Assembly (NCBI GenBank): GCA_029862005.1
Contig: JAOTYD010000002.1
Location: forward strand, 124,001 to 188,000
Source: Gammaproteobacteria bacterium
GTDB taxonomy: Bacteria > Pseudomonadota > Gammaproteobacteria > GCA-001735895
Length of the DNA stretch: 64,000 nt
Reading direction: 5' to 3'
Below, in pieces: positions 55,375 to 64,000 of the stretch (position 1 is its first letter; each line of letters begins with the position of its first letter). The notes under the pieces were generated by a model. The model made no database searches, was not told the origin of the DNA, and saw only the letters and a program-made list of their open reading frames with translations. Position numbers and translations under genes: made by a program.

Positions 55375-56024
55375 TATTGCCAGTCCGTACCGCGACAGGG
55401 TACCGGGTAAGTCAGGCTCGCAGCTGTGGACTTAAAGTCACGTGCTTTGTCATAGCAGGTGACCTTCCCCGGTCCCTTGACCCAGTAGACCTGGGGATCG
55501 AGATCCCCGATCGCGATCGGCACATCGTTCTCATCAAGTTGATGCACTTCGAAATGCAGGTGTGGAAATCCCGCTGCCAGACCGGTAACTCCAGAATATC
55601 CCACCAACTGTCCTTGCTGCACTTTATCATTCGCGCTGACCAACAGTTCGTCCAGGTGAAAATAACGTGTCTGAATTCGATAACCGGCTGACGTGCGACC
55701 ATGATTTAAAAACAACTGATTACCGTAAAGTATCGATGACGACACGCGGCCCACATCGCCATCGGCGGCGGCGAGTACCGGTGTTCTCTTCGGGACCAGT
55801 ATGTCGAAACCCCTGTGCTCGATTTGAGATGATGCGAACTGCGGAAAATATCGCTGGCTGATAGAGGGGGCGTTGGCCGGTAATTCAACCGGCGTAACCG
55901 AGGCTTTTTCGAGCCTGGACGGGGCAACCCTTCCATGACCATACTTTTCGTAGATGCTGCAACCAGTTGCCACAAGCATTATCAACAGGACTGTAATCGC
56001 TATACGCATCGATGACATCAGCAT
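55374..56024 (-). CDS. M23 (LytM) peptidase-like lipoprotein
   Basis: 216 aa. An N-terminal helix ends in a lipobox (LVATGC), so the protein should be an outer- or inner-membrane lipoprotein. The M23 domain has the first zinc motif (EHRGFDI, His and Asp) and the second (HLHFEVH), so it looks catalytically complete. The inserted DILVPKRTPVLAAADGDVG and LVGYSGVTGLAAG are normal for the family. It would cut peptidoglycan crosslinks or act in its remodelling. The start could be five codons later (MRIAIT). Confidence 0.87.
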   Translation of the reverse strand: MLMSSMRIAITVLLIMLVATGCSIYEKYGHGRVAPSRLEKASVTPVELPANAPSISQRYFPQFASSQIEHRGFDILVPKRTPVLAAADGDVGRVSSSILYGNQLFLNHGRTSAGYRIQTRYFHLDELLVSANDKVQQGQLVGYSGVTGLAAGFPHLHFEVHQLDENDVPIAIGDLDPQVYWVKGPGKVTCYDKARDFKSTAASLTYPVPCRGTDWQ

Positions 56025-56122
56025 GCGGTAACTCTAATAGAACGGACCACTAATTAAAACGATAAGGCTACATTGGAGCGAGATTAATTGATCCCGGTTG
56101 ATGCCGATAGGTAAAGGAAGGG

Positions 56123-56142
56123 GTCGGCCTTCCGTGGCCGAC
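56123..56142 (-). terminator. hairpin after the 77-aa gene
   Basis: GTCGGCC and GGCCGAC form a perfect 7-bp stem with a 6-bp loop. On the minus strand a pyrimidine run (CCCCTTCCTTT) follows. It lies 17 bp after the end of the small leftward gene and before the M23 gene. Confidence 0.5.
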
Positions 56143-56158
56143 AGGGGGAAGTCGTGCG

Positions 56159-56392
56159 CTAGTTTATATTCGCTTTCTCACGAACTGACTGTAAACGTTT
56201 GTTCAGGAAACGCAGTTCAGATGTCAGGTAACGCCGGCGTCCGGATTCGAGCTGCGATTCGCTACTCGAACTCATTTGCTGGCTGATACTGTTTATCGAT
56301 CGTACCAGTTTGATTTCGTCGATCGCGAGACCCATGTATTTCAAAACACATGGTGTCGACAGCGGATCGATATGGATATTGGTCTGGCTCAT
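56159..56392 (-). CDS. small protein of unknown function
   Basis: 77 aa from the ATG at 56392, picked because GAGGTGG lies at good distance upstream. Polar N-terminus, then a helical segment (YMGLAIDEIKLVRSINSISQ), a Ser-rich stretch and a basic end (RRRYLTSELRFLNKRLQSV). No membrane segment, no metal motif and no family recognised. A terminator-like hairpin follows, supporting it as a separate transcription unit. Confidence 0.6.
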   Translation of the reverse strand: MSQTNIHIDPLSTPCVLKYMGLAIDEIKLVRSINSISQQMSSSSESQLESGRRRYLTSELRFLNKRLQSVREKANIN

Positions 56393-56545
56393 GGTCCACC
56401 TCAACTAAAATTTGATGAGGGTATATAGAACCGCAAACGGGACCTGACTGTGACTCAAATTCCGCTCCAACAGTGAATTTATTCACTGGTCCGGGGTGCA
56501 TGGAATCGACCTGTGACCAGGGTCTGAATTTATTTGGGCACTAGG

Positions 56546-57400
56546 TCACAGTTGCGTTTGAGCGTCGTGCCGCGAATCAGGCTCAACCTGGTCCAGCGCG
56601 AGGCTCAATGCCGTACCGCAGTCCTGTTCAATCTTCAGCTTCAACAATTCATCGGCACGGGTTTTACCACGGTTTATCGCCGCGATTGGAATACCCGCGC
56701 GCTGCGCCTCGCGCACGAAGCGAAAACCCGAGTACAGCATTAGCGAGGAACCCATAACCAGCATGGCATCGGCCAGCGCCAGCGCGTCGAAGCATTCCTC
56801 GACCCACGCGCGGGGCACGGTTTCACCGAAAAACACGACCCGTGGTTTCAATACCCCGCCACAGGAATCACAGTCAGGGATATCGATTCCGCCCAGGTCG
56901 ATATGGTCAAGTAGAGCATCACCATCCGGAGCGATTTCAGCCGATAAATCTGCCAGCGACGGATTTCGCTCGAGTAGCAGTTGCTGCATCAGCGTGCGCT
57001 CGATGGCAACGCCACAGCCGAGGCAGACCACCGTGGCCAGCGACCCGTGCAGCTCGGTAACCTCGCGGCTACCGGCGCGTTGATGCAGTCCATCGACATT
57101 TTGCGTGACGGTTCTCGCGAGTCGACCCATCCGTTCGAGGCGAGCCAGCGCCCTGTGGGCCGGGTTCGGTGCCGCATGGCTGAAGCGTTGCCAGCCGATG
57201 AACGAACGTGTCCAGTATCGCTGCCTGGCCTCGTACTGTTCAACGAAATCACGATATTCAGTCGGTTTCTGGTGCTTCCAGTTACCGCTGTCATCCCGAT
57301 AGTCGGGGATGCCGGAGGCGGTACTGACCCCGGCACCGGTCAGTACGAAGATACGTTCGTGTTGAGTGATAAAATCGGCAAGCAATGACGGCATAAGCAT
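56546..57400 (-). CDS. Sir2-family NAD-dependent deacylase
   Basis: 284 aa from the ATG at 57400; a TTG seven codons upstream is less likely. Sirtuin motifs: VLTGAGVSTASGIPDYR (NAD binding), TQNVDGLHQRAGS (ribose pocket), ELHGS (catalytic His), a zinc site of two CxxC pairs (CLGC and CDSC), RVVFFGE and MGSSLMLYSG. It removes acyl groups from lysines using NAD. An insertion between the CxxC pairs is longer than in CobB. It is divergent from the MetE-like gene. Confidence 0.9.
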   Translation of the reverse strand: MLMPSLLADFITQHERIFVLTGAGVSTASGIPDYRDDSGNWKHQKPTEYRDFVEQYEARQRYWTRSFIGWQRFSHAAPNPAHRALARLERMGRLARTVTQNVDGLHQRAGSREVTELHGSLATVVCLGCGVAIERTLMQQLLLERNPSLADLSAEIAPDGDALLDHIDLGGIDIPDCDSCGGVLKPRVVFFGETVPRAWVEECFDALALADAMLVMGSSLMLYSGFRFVREAQRAGIPIAAINRGKTRADELLKLKIEQDCGTALSLALDQVEPDSRHDAQTQL

Positions 57401-57468
57401 CAGTTTATCAAACCCGAACAACGCAATAACACTTTTATCCGCTATTGCTCTTCCTTTATTATGGTCCG

Positions 57469-58518
57469 ATGGCCATCAGCACAACCTGCATCGGTGCTTA
57501 CCCGAAACCCGACTATATCGATATCGGCAACTTCGCGGAAACCGGGCAGCAGGATAACAGCGTTACCCGCGCCTTTACCTATACCCAGGACAGCGCAGCC
57601 GAAGTACCCGAAGAAATGCTGGTCAGGGCAACGGGGGATGCCATCCGGGACCAGCTCGATTGTGGTATCGATATTCCGACGGACGGGGAGCAACGCCGTG
57701 AAAACTATATTCACTATCATTGCCGTCACCTCGACGGCTTCGATTTTAAAAACCTGACCAACAAGGTACATCGCAACGGTGCCGCGGTGGCCGATCTACC
57801 CACGATTAATGCCAGGGTCGAGCCCCATGGTGATCATTTTCTCGATCGGGATTTCCGGATCGCACAGGAGTTTAGCGACCGTCCGATCAAGATTACGGTG
57901 CCGGGGCCCCTGTCAATCATCGATACAACCGCAAACGTATATTACCGAACCGAGCGCGAACTCGCTTTTGATCTGGCAACTGCACTCAACTTTGAAATTC
58001 GTGCACTTGCGGCAGCGGGCTGCCGGTATATCCAGATCGACGAACCCCTGTTTGTGCGCAAGGTGGACGATGCGCTCGCCTTCGGAATCGAGTGTCTCGA
58101 CCGCTGTTTTGACGGCGTACCCGACCATGTCACGCGCGTCATGCACATGTGCTGCGGCTACCCGGGTCACGTCGACGACGAGGATTATTTAAAAGCAGAC
58201 CCCGGTTGTTATTTTCAACTTGCAGGGGCAATTGACGGCACTGGAATCCACCAGGTTTCGATCGAGGACGCGCATTGTCTTAACGATTTGCAGCTACTCG
58301 AAAACTTTGTCGACACTGCAGTCATTCTCGGCGTCGTCACGATTGCAAATAGCAGGATCGAATCGAGTGAATATATTCAGCAACGTCTCGAGTCCGCGCT
58401 GCAACATATCGATGCGGGCCGTCTACTGGCGGCCCCCGATTGTGGTTTAATGATGCTCGGACGTGACCGGGCCATGGCGAAACTGAAAAATATGTGCTCT
58501 GCCGCGCAGGCTATCTGA
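57469..58518 (+). CDS. MetE C-terminal-like (cobalamin-independent methyltransferase) protein
   Basis: 349 aa from the ATG at 57469. It corresponds to the catalytic barrel of methionine synthase MetE without the N-terminal duplicate. Zinc ligands are present: HMC in VMHMCCGYPGH, Glu in QVSIEDAH, and Cys in APDCGLMMLGRD. Entry motifs are STTCIGAYPKP and DGEQRRENY. Such stand-alone proteins may use other methyl donors or acceptors, as in archaeal MetE. The methyl donor is unknown. Confidence 0.83.
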   Translation: MAISTTCIGAYPKPDYIDIGNFAETGQQDNSVTRAFTYTQDSAAEVPEEMLVRATGDAIRDQLDCGIDIPTDGEQRRENYIHYHCRHLDGFDFKNLTNKVHRNGAAVADLPTINARVEPHGDHFLDRDFRIAQEFSDRPIKITVPGPLSIIDTTANVYYRTERELAFDLATALNFEIRALAAAGCRYIQIDEPLFVRKVDDALAFGIECLDRCFDGVPDHVTRVMHMCCGYPGHVDDEDYLKADPGCYFQLAGAIDGTGIHQVSIEDAHCLNDLQLLENFVDTAVILGVVTIANSRIESSEYIQQRLESALQHIDAGRLLAAPDCGLMMLGRDRAMAKLKNMCSAAQAI

Positions 58519-58570
58519 TCATAATTTACCAAAAGCTCGAACTCACTACACTCAACAACCGGTCAATCAA

Positions 58571-59566
58571 ATGCCGATAGATCTTACCAACAAGAAAATC
58601 ATCATGATCCACGGCCTGGCATCCAAGCCGCCGCGGAACGAGACACACAAGCTATGGCGCCAAACCCTGACCGAAAATATTCGTGTCAGTCACCGTCAAC
58701 TCGCACGCGAGCTTGATGCCCATCCCGAGGTTTTCGAGTCCGCGTACTGGGCCGATGTTGTGCCGCATCATATTCCGGATGACAAGCGTTACATCAAAAA
58801 GCTTCAGGTACAGGTAGACAAGGTTATTGACGAACGTCGTGCCGTCAAAGACAGGTTCCACGTGGGCATGGGTGAAAAGGTTGCCGGCTTTTTCAAGGAC
58901 CGTGGTATCGACCTGGTGAAATTACTCGCCGGTGCCCTGGCGGTTAAAGACGATGTCATGACCAGTTTTTTTCGTGAGACCGAGCTCTACGACCAGGACC
59001 AGTATATTGCCGACCTGATGCGCACGCCGTTAGAAAACGCATTACGTAAAGCCTGGGACGATGGTCGCGAACCTGTCATTATTTCGCACAGCATGGGTAC
59101 ATTTATCGGCTATGACGTGCTGTGGCGATTTTCGCATCGTAAAACTGCCGGCTTTAAAATCTACAATAAAAAACGAGTGAAGATGTTTGTTACCATGGGC
59201 TCACCGCTCGGAGATCCCACGATACGGGATATGTTATTTTCAAAACATCACAAGGCATACAGCACACGACATTTTCCAACCAATATCGACTTCTGGCACA
59301 ACTACGCGTGCCTGGGCGATGTTGTCACGCACCAGAAAAATTTCGATGCAGTTTTTTATGAACCGATGCGCAAGCTAAAACTGCTCCCGAAAAGGCCGAA
59401 GTTTCGCGCCATCGACTACGTGGATTTACATAATCCGTTCGAAGTAGTGACTCACGCGGGCAACCGCAACCGCGAAAAACGTAACCCACACAAATCCTAT
59501 GGCTACCTCGCGCAGCCGCGGCTGGGAAGCTGGATTGCAGATTACCTGCTGGATCGATTGCGCTAG
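58571..59566 (+). CDS. alpha/beta-hydrolase-fold protein, unknown substrate
   Basis: 331 aa. The N-terminal IIMIHGLASKPPRNE is an oxyanion-type HG strand end. The nucleophile elbow is ISHSMGTFIGYD near residue 177, and MGSPLGDP follows. Asp in the LGDVV segment and a His near the C-terminus (HAGNRNRE) could complete a triad. A helical insert separates the first strand and the elbow. No lipobox or signal peptide was seen. The family is not recognised beyond the fold. It follows the MetE-like gene by 52 bp. Confidence 0.65.
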   Translation: MPIDLTNKKIIMIHGLASKPPRNETHKLWRQTLTENIRVSHRQLARELDAHPEVFESAYWADVVPHHIPDDKRYIKKLQVQVDKVIDERRAVKDRFHVGMGEKVAGFFKDRGIDLVKLLAGALAVKDDVMTSFFRETELYDQDQYIADLMRTPLENALRKAWDDGREPVIISHSMGTFIGYDVLWRFSHRKTAGFKIYNKKRVKMFVTMGSPLGDPTIRDMLFSKHHKAYSTRHFPTNIDFWHNYACLGDVVTHQKNFDAVFYEPMRKLKLLPKRPKFRAIDYVDLHNPFEVVTHAGNRNREKRNPHKSYGYLAQPRLGSWIADYLLDRLR

Positions 59567-59580
59567 GTCAGCCGACAACA

Positions 59581-61176
59581 TCAGGTTGCGGGCGGTTTTA
59601 CCCCGGCTACTACATTTCCGGAAATATTATCGAAGCTACAGATTCGATTACGACCGCTCTGCTTTGCCTGGTAAAGTGCAATATCCGCCTGTTCGATCAA
59701 TAGCGTGCTGCTTTTATCGTAAATCGGCACCATGGCCGCCACGCCGATACTGACGGTTACGTAAGGCGAGACGCTCGAAGTGACGTGGGGCAACCTGGCA
59801 TTTTCAACCGCGGTCAGGCAGTCTTCGGCAACCTTTATTGCACCCTCTAACTCCGACGTGGGCAACAAGGCGATAAACTCCTCACCGCCGTAGCGTGCAA
59901 TCAGGTCAACCGAACGTTGCATGCAACCGCTCAGAATTTTCGCCACCGCAACCAGGCAGTCGTCACCGCTCAAGTGACCGTGGTGGTCGTTATATTCCTT
60001 GAACTTATCGACATCGATCATCAGCAGGGCCAGTGATTGTCCGGCGCGGGCGCTACGGCTCCACTCTGCCATCAGGCGCACATCGAATTCACGGCGGTTA
60101 CAAATCGATGTCAGGGCATCAACCCGGGCGATATTGTTCAGTTCCTGTTGTGATCTCCGGGCCTGAAGATGCATATTCAGTCGGGCCCGCAGCACCTTCG
60201 GATGAAACGGACGGGCAATAAAGTCGGCAGCGCCTGCCTCGAAAGCACTGACCTCGGCCCCGGTGGTTTTTTCGTCGGAGATGAAAATTACCGGAACCAC
60301 CGTATCCAGATCGGAATCAGTCGAATTACGCCACCAGTCGGTGCCCTCGATACGGTCAATCAATGCCGTATTCGCCAATACCAGATCCGGCATCCCGTGA
60401 TCCAGCGCCAACGCAACCAGACTCGTAAAATCGGATACGACTTCAACCTGGACGTCACGCATTTGCTCGACGATCATCCGCAGGCTTTCAACATCGTCAT
60501 CCAGTACCAATATCCGTTGCATCGTTTGCTGCTCACTAACACCCTGCATCGTGCCTTCCGAAATCATCGAGCCAGTCGTCAAAAATGCGTCCAGCTCGGA
60601 CTCGAGCGGAAAACCTATTACGGCTTCACCGCGATCGCTGATCACAATCGGTATGTTGTGGTCATATTCCCGGTTGCCATCCCACAGGGCTTGCCATTCG
60701 GCCAATTCCTTATCCGGAGCCGTATCTGCAGGTGGCTCGATATCGAGCTCACTCAGTAACGCATCGAGCACGTCCGGATCAGAAATATCCTTGCCGTCTA
60801 CCCACAATGCATGAAACAGGCGTCTTCTCAGATGGCTCGTCTTGTCAGGTTGGCTTTTATTAATCGCGTTGACCAGCATCGACGCCGCGGCCGTATTGGG
60901 TTTAAACATGGGGACGTTTATACGAATTGACGGGGCTCTTCTGCGCACCTCAGCCACTTCCATGGTGAGCTCGCTGAGTACTTTGAAACCCGCCTTTTTA
61001 CTGGAAACGGATGGAGCATGCTGAATGCTGCGAAATTCGACCCGGTCTTGCAGGTCCATCGCGTGCAAGCGTTCATTTAACGCGTAACAGAAAGGACAGT
61101 TAAAATCGGCGTAAACGGTGAGATGACCCGCTCCCGGTTCGCCTGGCTGCTCCCCTGTTTGTGATGCAGTTGCCAT
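59581..61176 (-). CDS. DsbA-like - pseudo-receiver - GGDEF fusion, probable diguanylate cyclase
   Basis: 531 aa. Residues about 18-205 form a DsbA/FrnE-type thioredoxin fold with C27-P-F-C30. Residues about 221-340 form a response-regulator receiver in which the phosphate-accepting Asp is replaced (PDLVLAN, N269) and the conserved Lys reads Arg (ARPF). Residues about 350-520 form an intact GGDEF domain (RYGGEEF at 428-434) with an RSVD inhibitory site at 421-424, five residues before the motif. No signal peptide is present, so the dithiol domain is cytosolic. The domain set suggests thiol-redox input into c-di-GMP synthesis; that is inference. Confidence 0.85.
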   Translation of the reverse strand: MATASQTGEQPGEPGAGHLTVYADFNCPFCYALNERLHAMDLQDRVEFRSIQHAPSVSSKKAGFKVLSELTMEVAEVRRRAPSIRINVPMFKPNTAAASMLVNAINKSQPDKTSHLRRRLFHALWVDGKDISDPDVLDALLSELDIEPPADTAPDKELAEWQALWDGNREYDHNIPIVISDRGEAVIGFPLESELDAFLTTGSMISEGTMQGVSEQQTMQRILVLDDDVESLRMIVEQMRDVQVEVVSDFTSLVALALDHGMPDLVLANTALIDRIEGTDWWRNSTDSDLDTVVPVIFISDEKTTGAEVSAFEAGAADFIARPFHPKVLRARLNMHLQARRSQQELNNIARVDALTSICNRREFDVRLMAEWSRSARAGQSLALLMIDVDKFKEYNDHHGHLSGDDCLVAVAKILSGCMQRSVDLIARYGGEEFIALLPTSELEGAIKVAEDCLTAVENARLPHVTSSVSPYVTVSIGVAAMVPIYDKSSTLLIEQADIALYQAKQSGRNRICSFDNISGNVVAGVKPPAT

Positions 61177-61369
61177 GCCCAGGATTCCAGTTATGGTTAT
61201 TGTAGTTATTTACGAAAAATAACGTTACTCAGACCCTGATTATAGGCTATTCCTGCTGCAATCGAAATTTTGATTTATCCCGCTAGCTAGCGCGAGCATT
61301 GTCTATCGTAAATGCGAGCTCCATGTTAAGGTTAGCTCGAGGTATTTGACAGCGATCCTTGATGCAATA

Positions 61370-62683
61370 ATGTTCAGGCAGCTCATCTTACCGTTCGCAA
61401 CCATTGTCCTGTTGACGCTTGCACTGTACTGGTTGATCGCGTCAAGGCTTTTGCTTGATCCGCCACCTGCTGATTCATCGATAGCTTCCGCTGAACGATT
61501 GACGGAAACTTTACAACCCGGGCCGGCACCCGTTGCAAGGGACGAACAAGATCCCGCTGCACACCCGAACCAGATCGACAGCGACGATATTCACCGGAGC
61601 AGCACACGAACCATCGAAATTTTCGGGCGCGTGATGGACGCTAACAGTCAGCCGATCGATGATGTTTTCGTTACCGAGGAACGTTATTTTTTCAACACGC
61701 GCAGCAACGTCCAGGGCAACTACAAACTGCTCATGGACCTGCCCACGCATCGCTATCCAACACTCAATTTTCTGCGTCGAGGATTCAGGAGCAAACGAAT
61801 CAGCCTGACCAGGGCGGTACTGCAACAGAATTCCTCGTATGAACTTGACCTCGAGCTGGAAGAAAATCCGCTGTCAGTCAGACTGTCAGGCTGGGTTGGC
61901 AACGAGATCGGCGTTGCGCTGGAGGGTGCACGTGTCGAACTCACGGCGCTGCAGCCGCCAGGCGGGGAGATTTTCACCCTGACCGTGTTTACCGATCCCC
62001 GGGGTAATTTTTTCCTTGAAGGCGTGCGCGCAGACGAACCCTACAGCCTGTCGATCAACCTGGCGCCGGAGTATTCCATCTACCGGGACCCCGACTTCAG
62101 CGTCGGCCTCAACCCTGAGCAAGTCAACATCGTGCTGGAATCGCTCAGGTTCGTCGATATTGATGGCATGATACTGAACCGGGATTCGTCACCGGTAGCT
62201 GATTTCGAAATATATGTCAGCAATGTCACCACCGGGGTTCATTCACGTAAAATAGTTAGTGACTCTTCGGGATTTTTTTCGCTAAGGCACTTCCCACTGG
62301 GAGAAGTCAGTCTTGCAACCCGCGGTTCAGACATTTATGAAATTAACGGCCTGGTTCTGACCGACAGCGAGTATCGCAATCTGGAATTGATTATCGACAA
62401 GGGCGAGCGCTTCCTTACGGGCTGGATCAAGGATGAAAATGGCCTGGTCCCCCAGCGCGCGCTGGTCACACTGGATCAAACCTTTTTTGAGGGGCCCGTC
62501 AGGTATCATCAATACCGATCCCGGGCTACCGGTACCGGTGGTAAATTTTCATTCCGCAACCTGGGTAAGGGCGAATATCGTATAACGGTTTATGCACCGG
62601 GTTACCAGAAGAGGGAAGTAATGCACCGCCTCGTTAATCAGTCGGATGAAGTCGAGGTGACACTACAACAACTCGAAAACTGA
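61370..62683 (+). CDS. membrane-anchored protein with carboxypeptidase-regulatory-like domains
   Basis: 437 aa from the ATG at 61370; a TTG at 61346 would add eight residues. One N-terminal helix (FRQLILPFATIVLLTLALYW) anchors a periplasmic chain of about four beta-sandwich units. Each begins with a phrase such as IFGRVMDANSQPIDDVFVT, LSGWVGNEIGVALEGARVEL, IDGMILNRDSSPVADFEIYV or LTGWIKDENGLVPQRALVTL. These resemble CarboxypepD_reg/PEGA folds that bind proteins or sugars. No catalytic domain is present. Role unknown; it is monocistronic before gdhA. Confidence 0.7.
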   Translation: MFRQLILPFATIVLLTLALYWLIASRLLLDPPPADSSIASAERLTETLQPGPAPVARDEQDPAAHPNQIDSDDIHRSSTRTIEIFGRVMDANSQPIDDVFVTEERYFFNTRSNVQGNYKLLMDLPTHRYPTLNFLRRGFRSKRISLTRAVLQQNSSYELDLELEENPLSVRLSGWVGNEIGVALEGARVELTALQPPGGEIFTLTVFTDPRGNFFLEGVRADEPYSLSINLAPEYSIYRDPDFSVGLNPEQVNIVLESLRFVDIDGMILNRDSSPVADFEIYVSNVTTGVHSRKIVSDSSGFFSLRHFPLGEVSLATRGSDIYEINGLVLTDSEYRNLELIIDKGERFLTGWIKDENGLVPQRALVTLDQTFFEGPVRYHQYRSRATGTGGKFSFRNLGKGEYRITVYAPGYQKREVMHRLVNQSDEVEVTLQQLEN

Positions 62684-62866
62684 AACTTTACCCACGCGTC
62701 TTATCCCGAGATCAGGATAAATCGACGCACTATTGGTGAAACAAATGTTATTATTCCCAGGCCAATGACCGCGACAGCTAGCGCAGCCCATTGGGGGAAA
62801 TCTACACCCGGGTGAAGGTTACAGTCATATCAGAATAATATCGTTTAGCAACGACGAGGGGGAAGA

Positions 62867-64000
62867 ATGGACAAAACAGCAATTTATCTTGAGCGTTTCA
62901 TGAACGGAGTAAAGAAACGCAATCCCGGCGAGTCGGAATTTCACCAGGCAGTATCCGAAGTCGCAAACACGATTTTCCCTTACATCGCAGACAAACCCAT
63001 TTATCATAAGATGCAGATCATGGAACGCATGGCGGAACCCGATCGGGTCATCATGTTCCGCGTGCCTTGGACCGATGACAAGGGCAATATCCGTAACCAG
63101 CGCGGTTACAGGGTGCAATTCAACAACTCGATCGGACCCTATAAGGGAGGCCTGCGCTTCCATCCCTCGGTTAACCTGAGCGTGCTCAAGTTTCTCGGCT
63201 ACGAACAGACTTTTAAAAACAGCCTTACCGGCCTGCCCATGGGGGGTGCCAAGGGTGGTTCCGATTTCAACCCCAAGGGCAAAACAGACAACGAGGTGAT
63301 GCGATTCTGTCAATCGTTTATGGTCGAACTGCATCGCCATATCGGCGAGGATACCGATGTACCGGCGGGTGATATCGGCGTTGGCGCCCGTGAAATCGGT
63401 TATCTGTTCGGCCAGTACAAGCGCATCGAAAATCGATTTGTTGGTGTACTCACGGGTAAAGGCATCGAGTTTGGCGGCAGCAAGATCCGCACCGAGGCAA
63501 CCGGCTACGGCGCCGTCTACTTCATGGAGAATATGCTGCACCGCGTCGGTGACAGCATCGAGGGCAAGACCGTGGCGGTTTCGGGTTCCGGAAATGTCGC
63601 CACTTATGCGGTTGAAAAGGTGAACCACCTCGGTGGCAAGGTGGTCACGCTGTCGGATTCTTCAGGTTTCGTCCATGACCCGGAAGGAATTGACGCCAAT
63701 AGGCTGGAATATGTCCTCGATCTTAAAAATGTGCGGCGCGGTCGGATCAAGGAATACGCCGACGAGTTCAACTCTGCTACCTTCCACGAGGGCAGGCCGT
63801 GGGTGGTTCCCTGTGATCTCGCTCTGCCCTGTGCGACCCAGAATGAAATTAACGAAGAGGAGGCCAAAACCCTGCTCAAGAACGGCTGTATCGGTGTTTC
63901 AGAAGGTGCCAATATGCCCACCGAACTCGCCGGCATCGATGCCTTCCAGCATGCCAAAATATTGTATGCGCCCAGCAAGGCGGCCAATGCCGGCGGTGTT
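62867..64000 (+). CDS. gdhA: NADP-type glutamate dehydrogenase, 3' end missing
   Basis: 378 codons are open from the ATG at 62867, behind GAGGGGGAAG, to the window edge. Motifs: GPYKGGLRFHPSVN, LTGLPMGGAKGGSDF (catalytic Lys), DTDVPAGDIGVGAREIGYL (catalytic Asp) and the Rossmann VAVSGSGNVATY. Hexameric enzymes of about 447 residues have this sequence, so some 70 residues lie outside. It makes glutamate from 2-oxoglutarate and ammonium. Cofactor class is judged from overall resemblance to GdhA. Confidence 0.95.
   Translation, partial: MDKTAIYLERFMNGVKKRNPGESEFHQAVSEVANTIFPYIADKPIYHKMQIMERMAEPDRVIMFRVPWTDDKGNIRNQRGYRVQFNNSIGPYKGGLRFHPSVNLSVLKFLGYEQTFKNSLTGLPMGGAKGGSDFNPKGKTDNEVMRFCQSFMVELHRHIGEDTDVPAGDIGVGAREIGYLFGQYKRIENRFVGVLTGKGIEFGGSKIRTEATGYGAVYFMENMLHRVGDSIEGKTVAVSGSGNVATYAVEKVNHLGGKVVTLSDSSGFVHDPEGIDANRLEYVLDLKNVRRGRIKEYADEFNSATFHEGRPWVVPCDLALPCATQNEINEEEAKTLLKNGCIGVSEGANMPTELAGIDAFQHAKILYAPSKAANAGGV

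Noticed and set aside
62684-62866. Minus-strand hydrophobic peptide DFPQWAALAVAVIGLGIITF and onward, between the beta-domain protein and gdhA
   Set aside because: It has no start codon in frame; a one-base shift to a nearby ATG would be needed. It may be a decayed small membrane gene, but the evidence is too thin to list it.
62825-63628. 267-codon open frame on the minus strand
   Set aside because: It lies antisense to gdhA, whose plus-strand reading (62867 onward) has unmistakable family motifs and a strong ribosome site.

Overview
This window looks like chromosomal DNA of a marine-type gammaproteobacterium. The lexA-imuA-imuB-dnaE2 mutagenesis cassette, NirS-type nitrite reduction, Att/FtsX ABC transport and gammaproteobacterial-style palindromic intergenic repeats all fit, but I cannot name the genus. 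Gene density is high, and no rRNA, tRNA, CRISPR array, integrase or insertion sequence was recognised. Both ends cut a gene: a thiopurine methyltransferase at the left and a glutamate dehydrogenase at the right.

Layout. 1-3.5 kb: tpm, a membrane GGDEF-like protein with a degenerate active site, and a site-2-type protease. 3.5-14.0 kb: a DNA-damage island. lexA-imuA-imuB-dnaE2 read leftward, and a VRR-NUC (FAN1-like) nuclease, a nuclease-helicase fusion and a macrodomain protein read rightward. One large inverted repeat, a likely LexA-type operator, lies in the gap between the two arms. 14.0-22.4 kb: an Att-type ABC exporter, a lactate-dehydrogenase-like flavoenzyme and an acyl-CoA synthetase, with two intergenic spaces filled by long hairpin repeats. 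22.5-24.5 kb: an unusual repeat-rich protein.

24.6-54.5 kb is a nitrite and nitric oxide respiration region. It holds a small cytochrome c, nirS, nirN, a DUF420 protein, a cytochrome b/ferredoxin/MvhD fusion, and two divergent operons that each encode a heme-copper subunit lacking the His-Tyr cofactor of oxygen reductases. One has a CuA subunit, CyoE and SCO (NorS-NorY-like). The other has an Asp-His pair in place of the CuB His-His and follows hemerythrin and SCO genes (gNOR-like). Further right are nirE-nirC-nirF-nirD-nirL-nirGH(fused)-nirJ for heme d1 and a DNR-type CRP/FNR regulator. Six TTGAY-N4-RTCAA-like boxes precede these units, so one NO- or oxygen-sensing regulator probably controls all of them. 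No cNOR (norCB), nar or nos genes are present here. The two unusual heme-copper proteins are therefore the best local candidates for removing the NO made by NirS. A glutathione/gamma-glutamyl module (GCS2-like ligase with CBS domains, GGT, APC permease) and a Na/Pi symporter are embedded between.

54.5-64 kb: housekeeping and signalling genes. These are a GDPD phosphodiesterase, M23 lipoprotein, sirtuin, MetE-like protein, alpha/beta hydrolase, an unusual DsbA-REC-GGDEF fusion, an anchored protein with carboxypeptidase-regulatory-like domains, and gdhA.
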